From Athripsodes cinereus (taxonomy: Eukaryota > Arthropoda > Insecta > Trichoptera > Leptoceridae): 64,000 bases of DNA. The stretch covers positions 25,314,299 through 25,378,298 of the forward strand of contig OX388329.1 in the NCBI GenBank assembly GCA_947579605.1, given 5' to 3'. The notes beneath the pieces were generated by a model that was not told where the DNA came from, did not search any database, and saw only the letters and a program-made list of their open reading frames with translations. This document shows, piece by piece, positions 55,582 to 64,000 of this stretch; position 1 is the first letter of the stretch, and each line of letters opens with the position of its first letter. A program made the position numbers and the translations under genes.

Positions 55582-56165
55582 TCGGAACTCAATCAATACA
55601 CAAACACTACATAACATAAATATCAGCACGCCGTACTCCTTATGTGTTTGACAGAAAGTCGATGAATATTAAGTTTCATATGATTTTGTTTTGGCTGAAT
55701 TTTATTAAACTTATGACTAAATTTTTTATTCTTTAACTTATTCCCAAAACTAGTCTTAGTATCGTTGTATCAATATTTGAAAATTTCTAGAATTAAAACA
55801 GATCCCCAGATATAAGACTTTTTCAGTGTTCTCTGAAATTAAGGTGTTGATAAAAATATACAAATTTCTTTATACACAATTATTGAGAGATTGAGAGATT
55901 GGGTCACCAGCGTGCACATGTGGAATGATTCAAACTTTCGCCCATCTGATAAACGATTGTCTCACGCATGCACTTCATGGAGAATTTCAGGACTTACACG
56001 CTCTTACGGACGACGCGATCCAGTGACTGCGGAAAATAAGAATTAAAGTTGAAAAGTCATACGAAAAGTTAATGAATCGCAAGATCCAGGTTCGATTTCA
56101 GCACTTACTTTTTTCAGTTACAGGATAGGATTATTACTCGTTATTTGTTGTGTTTCGTCCTGTCT
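55582..56165. other. Unclassified DNA, GC-richer toward the right
   Basis: From 55890 the composition shifts: an interrupted frame includes HACTSWRISGLTRSYGRRDP and VTAENKN, then AAGATCCAGGTTCGATTTCA. It looks like an old mobile-element relic, but the family is not identified. Confidence 0.3.
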
Positions 56166-56641
56166 CCCTTGGTGGAGAGTAGATATGGGAGGGATGTTCC
56201 TGTTGGGAGGGAAATGTCTTTTCATTGCGCTGGTAACGGCGACTCTCGGGTCTCACCTTCTGAAAGCCCAATAACAAATCTCTGGACACCTTATTTCGGC
56301 CTCTGGTCCAAATTAGATACTGTATTGTTATAATCATTGATAATTATTGTGCTTGCTTGTCATTTTTATTTTTTTGGGTTTTTGTTGTTGAGCTTTGTTT
56401 ATTCCCTTGGTGGAGAGTAGATATGGGAGGGATGTTCCTGTTGGGAGGGAAAAGTCTTTTCATTGCGCTGGTAACGGCGACTCTCGGGTCTCACCTTCTG
56501 AAAGCCCAATAACAAATCTCTGGACACCTTATTTCGGCCTCTGGTCCAAATTAGATACTGTATTGTTATAATCATTGATAATTAATGTGCTTGCTTGTCA
56601 TTTTTATTTTTTTGGGTTTTTGTTGTTGAGCTTTGTTTATT
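56166..56641. repeat. Two-copy tandem duplication, 238-bp unit
   Basis: CCCTTGGTGGAGAGTAGATA starts both units (56166, 56404). Both contain GGTAACGGCGACTCTCGGGT, CTTATTTCGGCCTCTGGTCC and TTTTTGTTGTTGAGCTTTG. Only about two differences are seen (AAATG/AAAAG; ATTATT/ATTAAT). The unit is a repeat-like segment, perhaps a LINE UTR. Confidence 0.95.
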
Positions 56642-56901
56642 TGTTGTTATTCATTGTGTTTGATTCGGTTATGATTGCATTTTATCCTCCTGAGAGGGGC
56701 ATCGAAGACGTAAATGTAGCATAAAAGATTCCCACGAGGCGGTATTGGCCGGCCAGCCCTTCAGGCTGCCCAATAGGGCCCGCCCGTGAGGACAAAAGTT
56801 TTGCTTAGAAGAGCGGATAAATATAAGTCCTCCGACTTCTGAGATATCCGGGTATGGGAGGGAGTCTTCAATGTTAGTTACAGAATAGGAATAATAAAAT
56901 G
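56642..56901. other. GC-rich unclassified segment
   Basis: GAGGCGGTATTGGCCGGCCA, GCCCTTCAGGCTGCCCAATA, GGGCCCGCCCGTGAGGACAA stand out from the AT-rich background. It continues from the tandem pair and ends in GATATCCGGGTATGGGAGGG, echoing ATATGGGAGGGATG of the 238-bp unit. Probably one repeat with the unit to its left. No ORF. Confidence 0.45.
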
Positions 56902-56913
56902 TAACTGTCTAAA

Positions 56914-57164
56914 TAATCCCGTGGAGCACCCGGTAAAGAATTGGTCTCCTACTCTTCTGCGTAAGTTTTCGAGTGTCCTGTAAAAGGCAGGTGTTCGAAA
57001 AAATTAAGACATCTTACATCTTAAATTCAGCGATGAGGCTTGCCACCCATCCTGAATGTCTTGATTTTATATTGGCACGAAGAGGACAGTTTGCATGTTT
57101 CTTACATGCAGCTGATCTGCTGGCTACCCCACTTGTGGGATATGCCGTGATGGTATAGTAGTAG
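56914..57164 (+). mobile_element. Complete SINE-A (reference copy) with 13-bp duplication
   Basis: A 251-bp insert from TAATCCCGTGGAGCACCCGG through TCTGCGTAAGTTTTCGAGTG, TCCTGTAAAAGGCAGGTGTT, AAATTCAGCGATGAGGCTTG, CACGAAGAGGACAGTTTGCA, CTGATCTGCTGGCTACCCCA, GTGGGATATGCCGTGATGG to (GTA)n. GTAACTGTCTAAA precedes it (56901-56913) and is repeated at its 3' end (to 57176); the G is shared with the GTA tail. This defines ends, orientation and retroposition. It sits in or at the edge of an LF LINE fragment. Confidence 0.96.
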
Positions 57165-57425
57165 TAACTGTCTAAAAAATCAGCCATCAACGAGCAAACT
57201 GGATTGGCTGCAACATCAGGTACCCAGGCCTACTCATCACCATTTGGAGGACATGGCCGACGGCAGAAATGGTAGAGGCCGACCAAGAGACACCTATATG
57301 GATCGAGTGAAGAAGGGCATGAATAATAGCATATACGCAGAATTAAAGAGACTAGTAGATAATAATAAGAATTGGAAAAGAAAATCCAAACTCTTTGCAG
57401 ACCAATCCAATGGATTGTAACTCAC
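57165..57425 (+). mobile_element. LINE family LF, ORF2 C-terminal fragment
   Basis: The frame 57250-57420 reads DMADGRNGRGRPRDTYMDRV, KKGMNNSIYAELKRLVDNNK, NWKRKSKLFADQSNGL and a stop. Upstream, in other frames, ATCAGCCATCAACGAGCAAA matches the LF copy at 18670. The NGRGRP..T..DR.. and Lys-rich end are typical of LINE ORF2 C-termini. The CAGACCAATCCAATGGATTG end is shared with 18785-18800. Confidence 0.85.
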
Positions 57426-57820
57426 TATATATTTAGTAGAACATATTGTAATGACATGCAGTGGAGATGAGTACATACTTTTTAATAAAATGCATAAAAG
57501 TATAATTTTCACCTGTCATGTTCACAGTTCGTACTGCTTCTGTTTATTTTTAATATTATTTTGTCTCTTTAATATTTGTTTTGTTTTATTTTAATACTTT
57601 GAGGTTGCATTTTCGAACAACCGCAGATATGTGGTGGAAAAATGTTCATTAAAATATTATTATTTTTTGGATATTTCTATACATTTTTTCGACACGACAA
57701 AAAACAAAGTATTTTGTTAAATGATATTGCACAATTATTTTTTTAATTTGATATGAAATTATGTGGAAATGTTTTGTATTTACATAATATATTATGTATG
57801 TACATTTAAACTTTTCTATT
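57426..57820. other. AT-rich spacer
   Basis: Nothing recognised. Confidence 0.5.
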
Positions 57821-57824
57821 ACAT

Positions 57825-58165
57825 ATATAATAATAATAATAATCGGACTATTTATATGTGGCGCCGTTTAATGATCCGTGACCATCTCAAGGGCGCCGTG
57901 ACTTCTCCCGAACAGTAGTGTTTTCAACTTGGTTCTAAACGTGGTTGTGGACTGATTCACCCTCAGATCTGTGGGCAGTCTGTTCCAGACGGATGGCGCG
58001 GCGGCTCTGAAGCTCCTCTCTGCAAATTTGGAGGTGTTCGCCATATTGGGTTTCACGAGTTTGTTGACAGCAGAAGAGGCCGAGCGCAGCGGTCGTCTCG
58101 GAGTTTCGTCAATATATATACATACAACGTCATCCCAGACGAGGCATCACTCAATAAGGTGACGA
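57825..58165 (-). mobile_element. CR1/L2-like LINE 3' end (family LD)
   Basis: Minus strand 58056-57868 reads ANTSKFAERSFRAAAPSVWN, RLPTDLRVNQSTTTFRTKLK, TLLFGRSHGALEMVTDH and a stop: the conserved SFR.AAP.VWN.LP..LR....F+..LKT.LF terminus of CR1/L2-type elements. The UTR has GGCGCCACATATAAATAG and an (ATT)n tail at 57826-57842. Upstream sequence to 58165 continues the ORF with frame damage. Confidence 0.9.
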
Positions 58166-59795
58166 TGTCTTTTCTGATCCTTATGTGCTAGTTTCGTGTG
58201 TTTAATTAACATATTATATTATAACCTCATAGAATGCTTAATTGTAAAAATAGAATCGACTAACTAACATAAAATTATAGATTCATTTAGTTAGACAATT
58301 TGCAAAGCGTATAATAAATTAGTAGCAAATATAATTCGATTATCAAACTTTTGAATCAAAGTACTTAAATGAAAAACAATGAAAATATCTTAAAACCTAT
58401 ATCAGAATCAAATTATTATAAATACATTAAATTGAAATCTGGATTTAAAGCATAATTCACAAATAAATAAAAGTTTTTTCTAATTCAAAAGTGAGATAAG
58501 TTATATTCTCAAATAATGAATTGTATAATCAATAATATATGTAGGTAGGTATATACTATTTTTTCAAGTAAATAAATTCCCTAAATCGATTTTAAAAGTA
58601 ATGCACTAAAATGAACAAACCTGGATTTCATAATTGACAATTTGTATATAATATTGAAATGCATTTTGTTTTATATCCATGAACTTGTAGAACCAAACTC
58701 GCAAAAATCTATTTTGCATATTATTATAATAATGCCATAAAAATAAGTACCTACCTACCAAATATAAATTGCATTAATGTATTGTCGAGTGTATTAATTT
58801 CATCAATCGTTCATAATATAGCAAACAGAATGTTGAATATACATAATACATACATCCTTTATATTACTATTGATTGATAGTAGAGATTGATGGTAATACG
58901 CAATTGTGATAAAGTCCATTATTATTCTTTTGATCGGTTACTGGTTTGTCAACTTATTGAACATTTAATTCGGGCGTGTTCATCAAACTATTTCCCACCC
59001 TCAAAATAGGCGGAGCAATATGACCTGAACAACTATAAGCCAATTATCAATTGGTTTCACAACAGACTCATTGATACAACGAGTTTCAACATTATTAATA
59101 TTGCTGTACTGCACGATACAACGTGAAACCAATACTGTGTGTATGATTATAATTCTAGAGACAGAAGATGTAATATTGAACAGTAATAATAGTAATATTA
59201 ATGTATAACTAATAATACTGGTTCATCAATAAAATGGAATATCCACAAATATCCGCTACTTGATTACATTGGGATGTTTGTTTTATTCCTTTTGAGTCAC
59301 AATCCTATATCCCCCTTACACAATCCTTGTTTTGGATGGTTTGTATATTTTTTTATAATTTGCGAGAATTTTTATAATTTCGAACGCAACATCATAAATA
59401 CGCAGCTACAATTGTATAACTAAGATTTTAATATGAACTGACTAAGTTTAGCATAGGTATGTACATTATGTACATGGCTTGGTATAGAAATCAGACAAAT
59501 TTAAAAATATTCTTTGTGTTGAATTCTACATAACTGCATTTTGCAAAACAGTCGAATTCTATGAAATTTACGTAAAAAGTTGTTGAGAAATTTGAAGTTA
59601 GTTTAGCATTGAAAAAAGTCATAACCTATTCAAATAGTTGATGGGCTCTTCTGACATATTTCCATAAATGAATTTGTCCAGTTTCGAATCTAAGGCTTCT
59701 CTATAATGGTTCTAGCCGGGTCAGGTTTTTGAGAACTATAATAACGAAAGCAAAAAAAAAACGATTTGGAATTCATTGGATTTTTGGTTGTTTAG
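58166..59795. other. AT-rich non-coding DNA
   Basis: No gene or repeat recognised. A 10-bp inverted pair TTGGTTTCAC/GTGAAACCAA spans 59060-59150. Confidence 0.5.
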
Positions 59796-59799
59796 ACCA

Positions 59800-59905
59800 C
59801 TGTATTGCCCGTTTCTTCGATACAAAGGGTTTCCCACCAGTTTCCCCTGAATATTTTAAGAACTGATATTCTAATCATCCAGACTTAACGAGACAAAAAA
59901 AATTA
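59800..59905 (-). repeat. Repeat G, third copy
   Basis: CCAGTTTCCCCTGAATATTT, AAGAACTGATATTCTAATCA and TCCAGACTTAACGAGACAAA are the reverse complement of the middle of 35192-35400. Confidence 0.65.
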
Positions 59906-61025
59906 AAGTGACTGTAAACTACTGTACATAGGCACTGTATAGTTATTTATAGAAAAAAAAGGTTTCTTTGACAACGGTATCAGAACGTTAAGAATTTTTT
60001 CTAAATAATAATATAACTATAAGAATAGAGAAAGATGTTTTTACGTTGTGTTTTTCAGAGAAGTAAAAAGTGTGCATTAAATAAAAAAAAAAACTACTTC
60101 AATTATTTGAGCAAAAAAAACAAGTAAGACATAAAAAAGGTTTATTAAATCCTTGTACAAATATTTTAGTCTCAACTCCTGTAAACTCACCTATAAAATA
60201 AGGATAAATTTTATCAACCTCGTTCAAATTCATAACATTCGACATATTTTATTTAAGACTAGATACAACAAAAGTCTTATATTTACATGTCGTATTATTT
60301 GTATAGGCCATATTGGTTCTCACCGCTCTATGGTTGATATAAATTATTATACAATACATAACATATTGCTATAGTGCATATTATTATTAGGTAGGTATCT
60401 ACATTGCTCTATGGCGATGCACAGTAGGTAAGTATGTGGATATTTTACTTATTGTTAATATGCATCGGCACATTAGCATATTACACATATTTCATTCACT
60501 GCATATCGTATTTTACCATCGATATTATTGTATGTTATTATATATTTACTACTTGTAGTGTAGGTCTGCAGTTGTTGTCTGCCTGTAGATATGTATGTAT
60601 GTACATTATATTATTATTATTATTATTATCAAACTATATCAAGTACCCACTACCATAACAGTTGTCAAACAAATATTTCAGAACAAACCATTCACTGACA
60701 TACCCATAGTCTTTCGCTTGTCGTATAAATCTCCGTATACCGATGAATGATAATATAACGACAATACAGCTACTATGCATATTGACAGATAATGACAGTG
60801 ACGTAATAAGTTTTTACGTTTATTTGCCCAAGCAACATACTATCGTGTTTTATTGTTTTTAATTATCTTTGTTTTAGCCCCTCTCTCTTTGCAGAGGTAC
60901 TTCTCTGTGATCTACATGTCCCTCTATCTTTTTACCTGTCTACCAAATAGACGATGACTCACTAATCAGCCGTGTGGGACAATGTGATAAGTTCTGAGAG
61001 GTTTCATTCTTTTAATCTTCGGTCA
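59906..61025. other. AT-rich non-coding DNA
   Basis: No gene recognised. A TTA microsatellite lies at 60608-60630. Confidence 0.5.
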
Positions 61026-61028
61026 AGA

Positions 61029-61202
61029 GTTCGTCGGTAGCCTGGAGGTAGAGTCTCGGCCTTCAGAACAAGGGGTCCGTGGTTCGATACCAGGTGCCGG
61101 CAAACTCCCCTTTCACGGCACAAGCTTTTAGCTTAGTGTGAAAGGTGCATAAGGTTGTATTTGGGTTTATAACGACACCCAGATATATCTTTAAAAAAAA
61201 AC
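61029..61202 (+). mobile_element. SINE-B, complete
   Basis: GTTCGTCGGTAGCCTGGAGG starts the tRNA-like head, with box A-like TAGCCTGGAGGT (61039-61050) and box B GGTTCGATACC (61081-61091). The body has CTCCCCTTTCACGGCACAAG, CTTTTAGCTTAGTGTGAAAG and GGTTGTATTTGGGTTTATAA, and the tail is AAAAAAAAA. It differs from 17440-17618 in the anticodon-side loop (GTCTCGGCCTTCAGAACAAG). Confidence 0.93.
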
Positions 61203-61855
61203 TATATTTGGTCAACATTTGAACCTTTTTATGAAAAAAAACTTTTGTATCCTGTTGTCTAGATAAAAACCTCTTCACTCTCAAACTTGTTTCTCTCCTT
61301 CACCAATGTCTTTCACCTGGAATCAGCAACTCTCTCCACATCATCACTCTATCTTGTCGGCTATCTTCCTATACTCTTCCCGTCTTCATTAATTTCTAAT
61401 CCATCAATTAACGGGTGGTGATGTTTATGCCATCTGCATTTTAAGTGCACTGTACCTAATCAATAATTAATGTGTATGTGACTTGAGTACTTGACAACAG
61501 TTTTCATTTATCACTATCAGTCTTAAATTTTCCTATACATTTCTGTATATCGTAAACCGTCTTTGATGTTTTTTTCCAAACGGTTACACCACTGGAAGAT
61601 CGTACGCAGATCTTCACAACAGTAATAAAAACTGATGTAAATAACAAAATATGTTATATTGTATATTATGAGTAGATACTTACTGTTTGCAATATTAGTA
61701 ATATTATAATCGAATCCTTTTTTCCCCCCAAGTCCAACCAAAGAAGTATGATCTTATCATACAGATGATTTCGTTGATGTTTAGCATTTTTATCGTCTTA
61801 ACTTTGAAAGTGACCGACTGGAAAGCTTAGTTCTAGGTTCACACAATCATATGTT
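61203..61855. other. AT-rich spacer with a pyrimidine-rich stretch
   Basis: 61270-61390 is C+T-rich (TTCTCTCCTTCACCAATGTC). No gene or element recognised. Confidence 0.45.
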
Positions 61856-61858
61856 GTC

Positions 61859-62105
61859 GGCCGGTGTGGCGCGGAGGCAACGCTCTTGCCTTTGAGTCAC
61901 GAGGTCCCGGGTTCGATTCCCGGCCAGGGCAAAGTGAAGAATGACCTTTTTCAAATTGTCCCGGGTCTGGGTGTTACATGTATATGTGTGTAGTGCATTG
62001 TATATGTGTGTATCGTCGCGTTAGTACCCATAATACAAGATTCATCTTAGTTTGGGACTAGCTTGATCTGTGTGAATTGTCTATGTATTGTCTATGTATG
62101 TTATA
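61859..62105 (+). mobile_element. SINE-D: tRNA-headed SINE with LINE-type 3' end
   Basis: The head GGCCGGTGTGGCGCGGAGGC through GGTCCCGGGTTCGATTCCCG, GCCAGGGCA has a perfect-looking box B (GGGTTCGATTCCC) and a box A-like GTGTGGCGCGGAGG. The body has TTGTCCCGGGTCTGGGTGTT, CGTCGCGTTAGTACCCATAA and TTAGTTTGGGACTAGCTTGA, a 3' domain of the sort shared between insect SINEs and RTE-type LINEs. It ends in short TCTATGTATTG repeats. Not a functional tRNA gene: the body continues without a terminator and the cloverleaf is incomplete. Confidence 0.85.
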
Positions 62106-62438
62106 TCTAAAATATAAAATTATCTTGTTTGTTATCATACTCCTCCGAAACAGCTGGACCGATTTTGATGAAATTTTGTGTGCTTATCGGGTACCTAGGT
62201 CTGAGAATTGGCCAACATATATTTTTCATACTCCTAAAAGTCAAGGGTGGTCTACCCCTAATTATTATTTTTTGTTTATTGAACATTTTTTTAAAAAAAA
62301 AATTATGGTGAGGCATTAAAAAATACATACAGCCCTAAATTTTCACCTTTCTACCATCAAACCTTATTTTTTAATAGCGATATTAGTATAAAGCATAATG
62401 TAGGTATATGGCAAAACAACGTTTGCCGGGTCAGCTAG
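62106..62438 (+). mobile_element. Non-autonomous Helitron
   Basis: Starts TCTAAAATATAAAATTATCT after an A and ends CTAG before a T (the A|T host rule). Twelve bases upstream of the end is the hairpin GGCAAA-ACAACG-TTTGCC (62410-62427), then GGGTCAGCTAG. CTCCGAAACAGCTGGACCGA is a phrase typical of insect Helitrons of this type. There are no TIRs and no ORF for Rep/helicase. Length 333 bp. Confidence 0.92.
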
Positions 62439-62439
62439 T

Positions 62440-62759
62440 TATTATATATAATTTGTAAAAATTCGTTCAACTGTCCAGTGGTGAAGAAGTTACTCTCTCT
62501 CCTTAGTAAGACCTAACATGTTCTGAAATAGTGGAATCAGTTTAGAATGGATTTCACCATATTTTTTTTTACCATAAACACAAAAAAAACAACTTTTGCA
62601 CAACATCAAATCCAACTTTTTAGGAGAAAATGCAAATTTGTGACAATTATTCAAATAATTACAATTTTTTTTTTTTAAATGTATATTTGGGATATTGACA
62701 GTGAATTTATTGTATTTTTTATGGCACTTTGTTAATTTCGATGTATTTCCTTGTTACAG
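62440..62759. other. AT-rich flank of the putative exon
   Basis: T-rich, with a pyrimidine-rich run toward 62750 that would serve as a polypyrimidine tract. No repeat recognised. Confidence 0.5.
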
Positions 62760-62817
62760 GCTAAGTTTCTGGAAAATTCTCACGTTTGGCTCGGTGCATC
62801 CACATCTTCTATAGCAG
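62760..62817 (+). CDS. Putative 58-bp internal exon of a host gene
   Basis: The acceptor TTTCCTTGTTACAG ends at 62759 and the donor CAG|GTGAGT begins at 62818; both are close to insect consensus. Between them 58 bp have clearly higher GC than the flanks. One of three frames is open and gives AKFLENSHVWLGASTSSIA; the other two contain stops. The phase would be 1 nt left over at the 3' end. I do not recognise the protein. It is not similar to any repeat in the window. It could also be an untranslated exon. No partner exon is visible, so the flanking introns would exceed the window edges. Confidence 0.45.
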
Positions 62818-63480
62818 GTGAGTGTTACAAAATATTACATCATAATTTCAGTATGAATAAACAAGGATCTACGTAGATGTCGCAACAGATTTACTTAACA
62901 CGCGTAACATCATACATAGGTTCACTGCGGTCATATACTGCGACAGTACATCAAATATAATTTAATTATATTATACATATAAAAAAACACATCTAAAACT
63001 TGTTCAGATAAGAGGGCAAAAATCAAAGGGAGGAAAAGGGAAAATACAGCACAGTTTACCCCGAACAATGAATAAAATCATTTTACAGTTTTCTTATACG
63101 AGAGCTTGCCGCCTACTTAGGTATGGTTATATTGTAGTAACTCAGTTTGACCTGAAAATATGTCAGTAGGTAATAGTAGTTTTGCTTTCGATCTAAGTTC
63201 ATTGATAAAACAGCAGTGAATCTTGATAAGGCGGCAAATAAATGAACCTTTGCAATGCACAATAATTATATTATGCATATATTATGTACCTATTAATAAA
63301 ATTATTTCTGTTGAGTCTACGTACTTAGCTGATGTTTCATTGTTCCATTACTATTTCTAGGCATTTCCTTGTTCATGAGTAATTTCGATTTCATTGTACA
63401 AATACTTGACTGTTTTTTGCATTTGCTTTTTGCAAAGTTCAAAATTATAATAAATAAATAAAACATAATTAGTATCGTAA
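62818..63480. other. AT-rich non-coding DNA
   Basis: Putative downstream intron. No repeat or second exon recognised. Confidence 0.45.
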
Positions 63481-63483
63481 TAT

Positions 63484-63538
<55 letters not shown>

Positions 63539-63541
63539 TTC
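63481..63541. repeat. (TTTA)n microsatellite
   Basis: About 15 uninterrupted copies of TATT/TTTA. Confidence 0.98.
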
Positions 63542-63850
63542 ATTCAAGCAAAAAACGGCTTTCACCTTTTACAATGTTAAAACAGTTAATAACATTTTTT
63601 TACACAATTTTTATATGTAGTATACAAGTTAATTTCTATAGAGAGTACCAAAAGGCGGTCTTATCGCAAATAAAATTCTAATTATGATTTAAGTTTTGAT
63701 AATGGTGATTTTACAACTTACTCTCGGTTAAATAAACCTAAATTAAAAATATAAACAAAAACAAAAAGATGTATACACAAACAAAAAACAAACAACTTTT
63801 TTCATTTCATTAATTCTTATAATTATTATTGACTTTTGAAATAGTAGGTA

Positions 63851-64000
63851 CGAGGGTTGGTATTTAAGTTTTGAGATAGACAAGTGTAAACAAATATTTA
63901 TAATCGAAAATGGCTTTATTGTTTTGCAAAATATTTTCCATGAAGATCAATCCACTTTTGCATGCGTTTGAACCCATCTTTGAAGCCCTTTTTGTTGAGG
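63851..64000 (-). mobile_element. mariner transposon, 3' end, running off the window
   Basis: The end CGAGGGTTGGTATTTAAGTT is preceded by TA (63849-63850), the mariner target duplication. On the minus strand the last codons LNKKGFKDGFKRMQKWIDLH, GKYFAKQ and a stop (63918-63916) match the C-terminal pattern of mariner transposases (W......G.Y...). The 67-bp UTR and TIR follow. The rest of the element, including the D,D34D catalytic core, is outside the window, so intactness cannot be judged. Confidence 0.8.

Noticed and set aside
61859..61931. Functional tRNA gene
   Set aside because: Box B is excellent, but the sequence runs on into a SINE body without a pol III terminator, and the acceptor and anticodon stems do not form a full cloverleaf by eye.

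Overview
The window looks like intergenic or long-intron DNA from an arthropod nuclear genome, most likely an insect. It is strongly AT-rich, has no open reading frame of ordinary gene length, and is packed with decayed non-LTR retrotransposons, SINEs, miniature inverted-repeat elements (MITEs), a Helitron and microsatellites. The frequent TAGGTA/TACCTA words and the Helitron end GCCGGGTCAGCTAGT are common in Lepidoptera. An assignment to Lepidoptera rather than, for example, an aphid is an inference.

Only one stretch looks like host gene structure: a 58-bp putative internal exon at 62760-62817 with a good acceptor and donor. If it is real, the gene runs on the + strand and much of the window would be one of its introns. 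No partner exon could be found with confidence.

The most abundant element, called SINE-A here, is about 250 bp, ends in (GTA)n and has about two dozen copies or fragments. Two complete copies (8816-9061 and 56914-57164) are flanked by 13-bp target-site duplications, so its boundaries and retrotransposition are visible directly. SINE-B has a tRNA-like head, with full copies at 17440-17618 and 61029-61202. A third tRNA-headed SINE (61859-62105) abuts a Helitron (62106-62438).

The non-LTR elements are 3' stubs. Several different families keep only the C-terminal part of ORF2, and their tails are often microsatellite-like: (GAT)n, (GAA)n, (ATT)n, (GTAA)n. One family is CR1/L2-like. None keeps the reverse transcriptase catalytic core. 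DNA transposon relics are a hAT MITE with a perfect 8-bp duplication (38862-39075), two nearly wholly palindromic TA-flanked elements (45019-45276, 48925-49181), a CAGGGTTAC-ended family, several fold-back elements with long arms, and the end of a mariner at the right edge (63851-64000).

The most unusual structure is the 485-bp fold-back element at 26311-26795. Each of its two arms carries a 45-nt segment with the layout of a minimal type I hammerhead ribozyme, and the two read outward on opposite strands. Nested insertions at 9.1-9.5, 21.7-22.0, 29.2-29.9, 38.8-39.1 and 49.7-50.5 kb give a relative chronology of the families. A near-identical 168-bp tandem array (38191-38819) and a pair of near-identical 146-bp direct repeats (54392 and 55436) are the youngest-looking structures.
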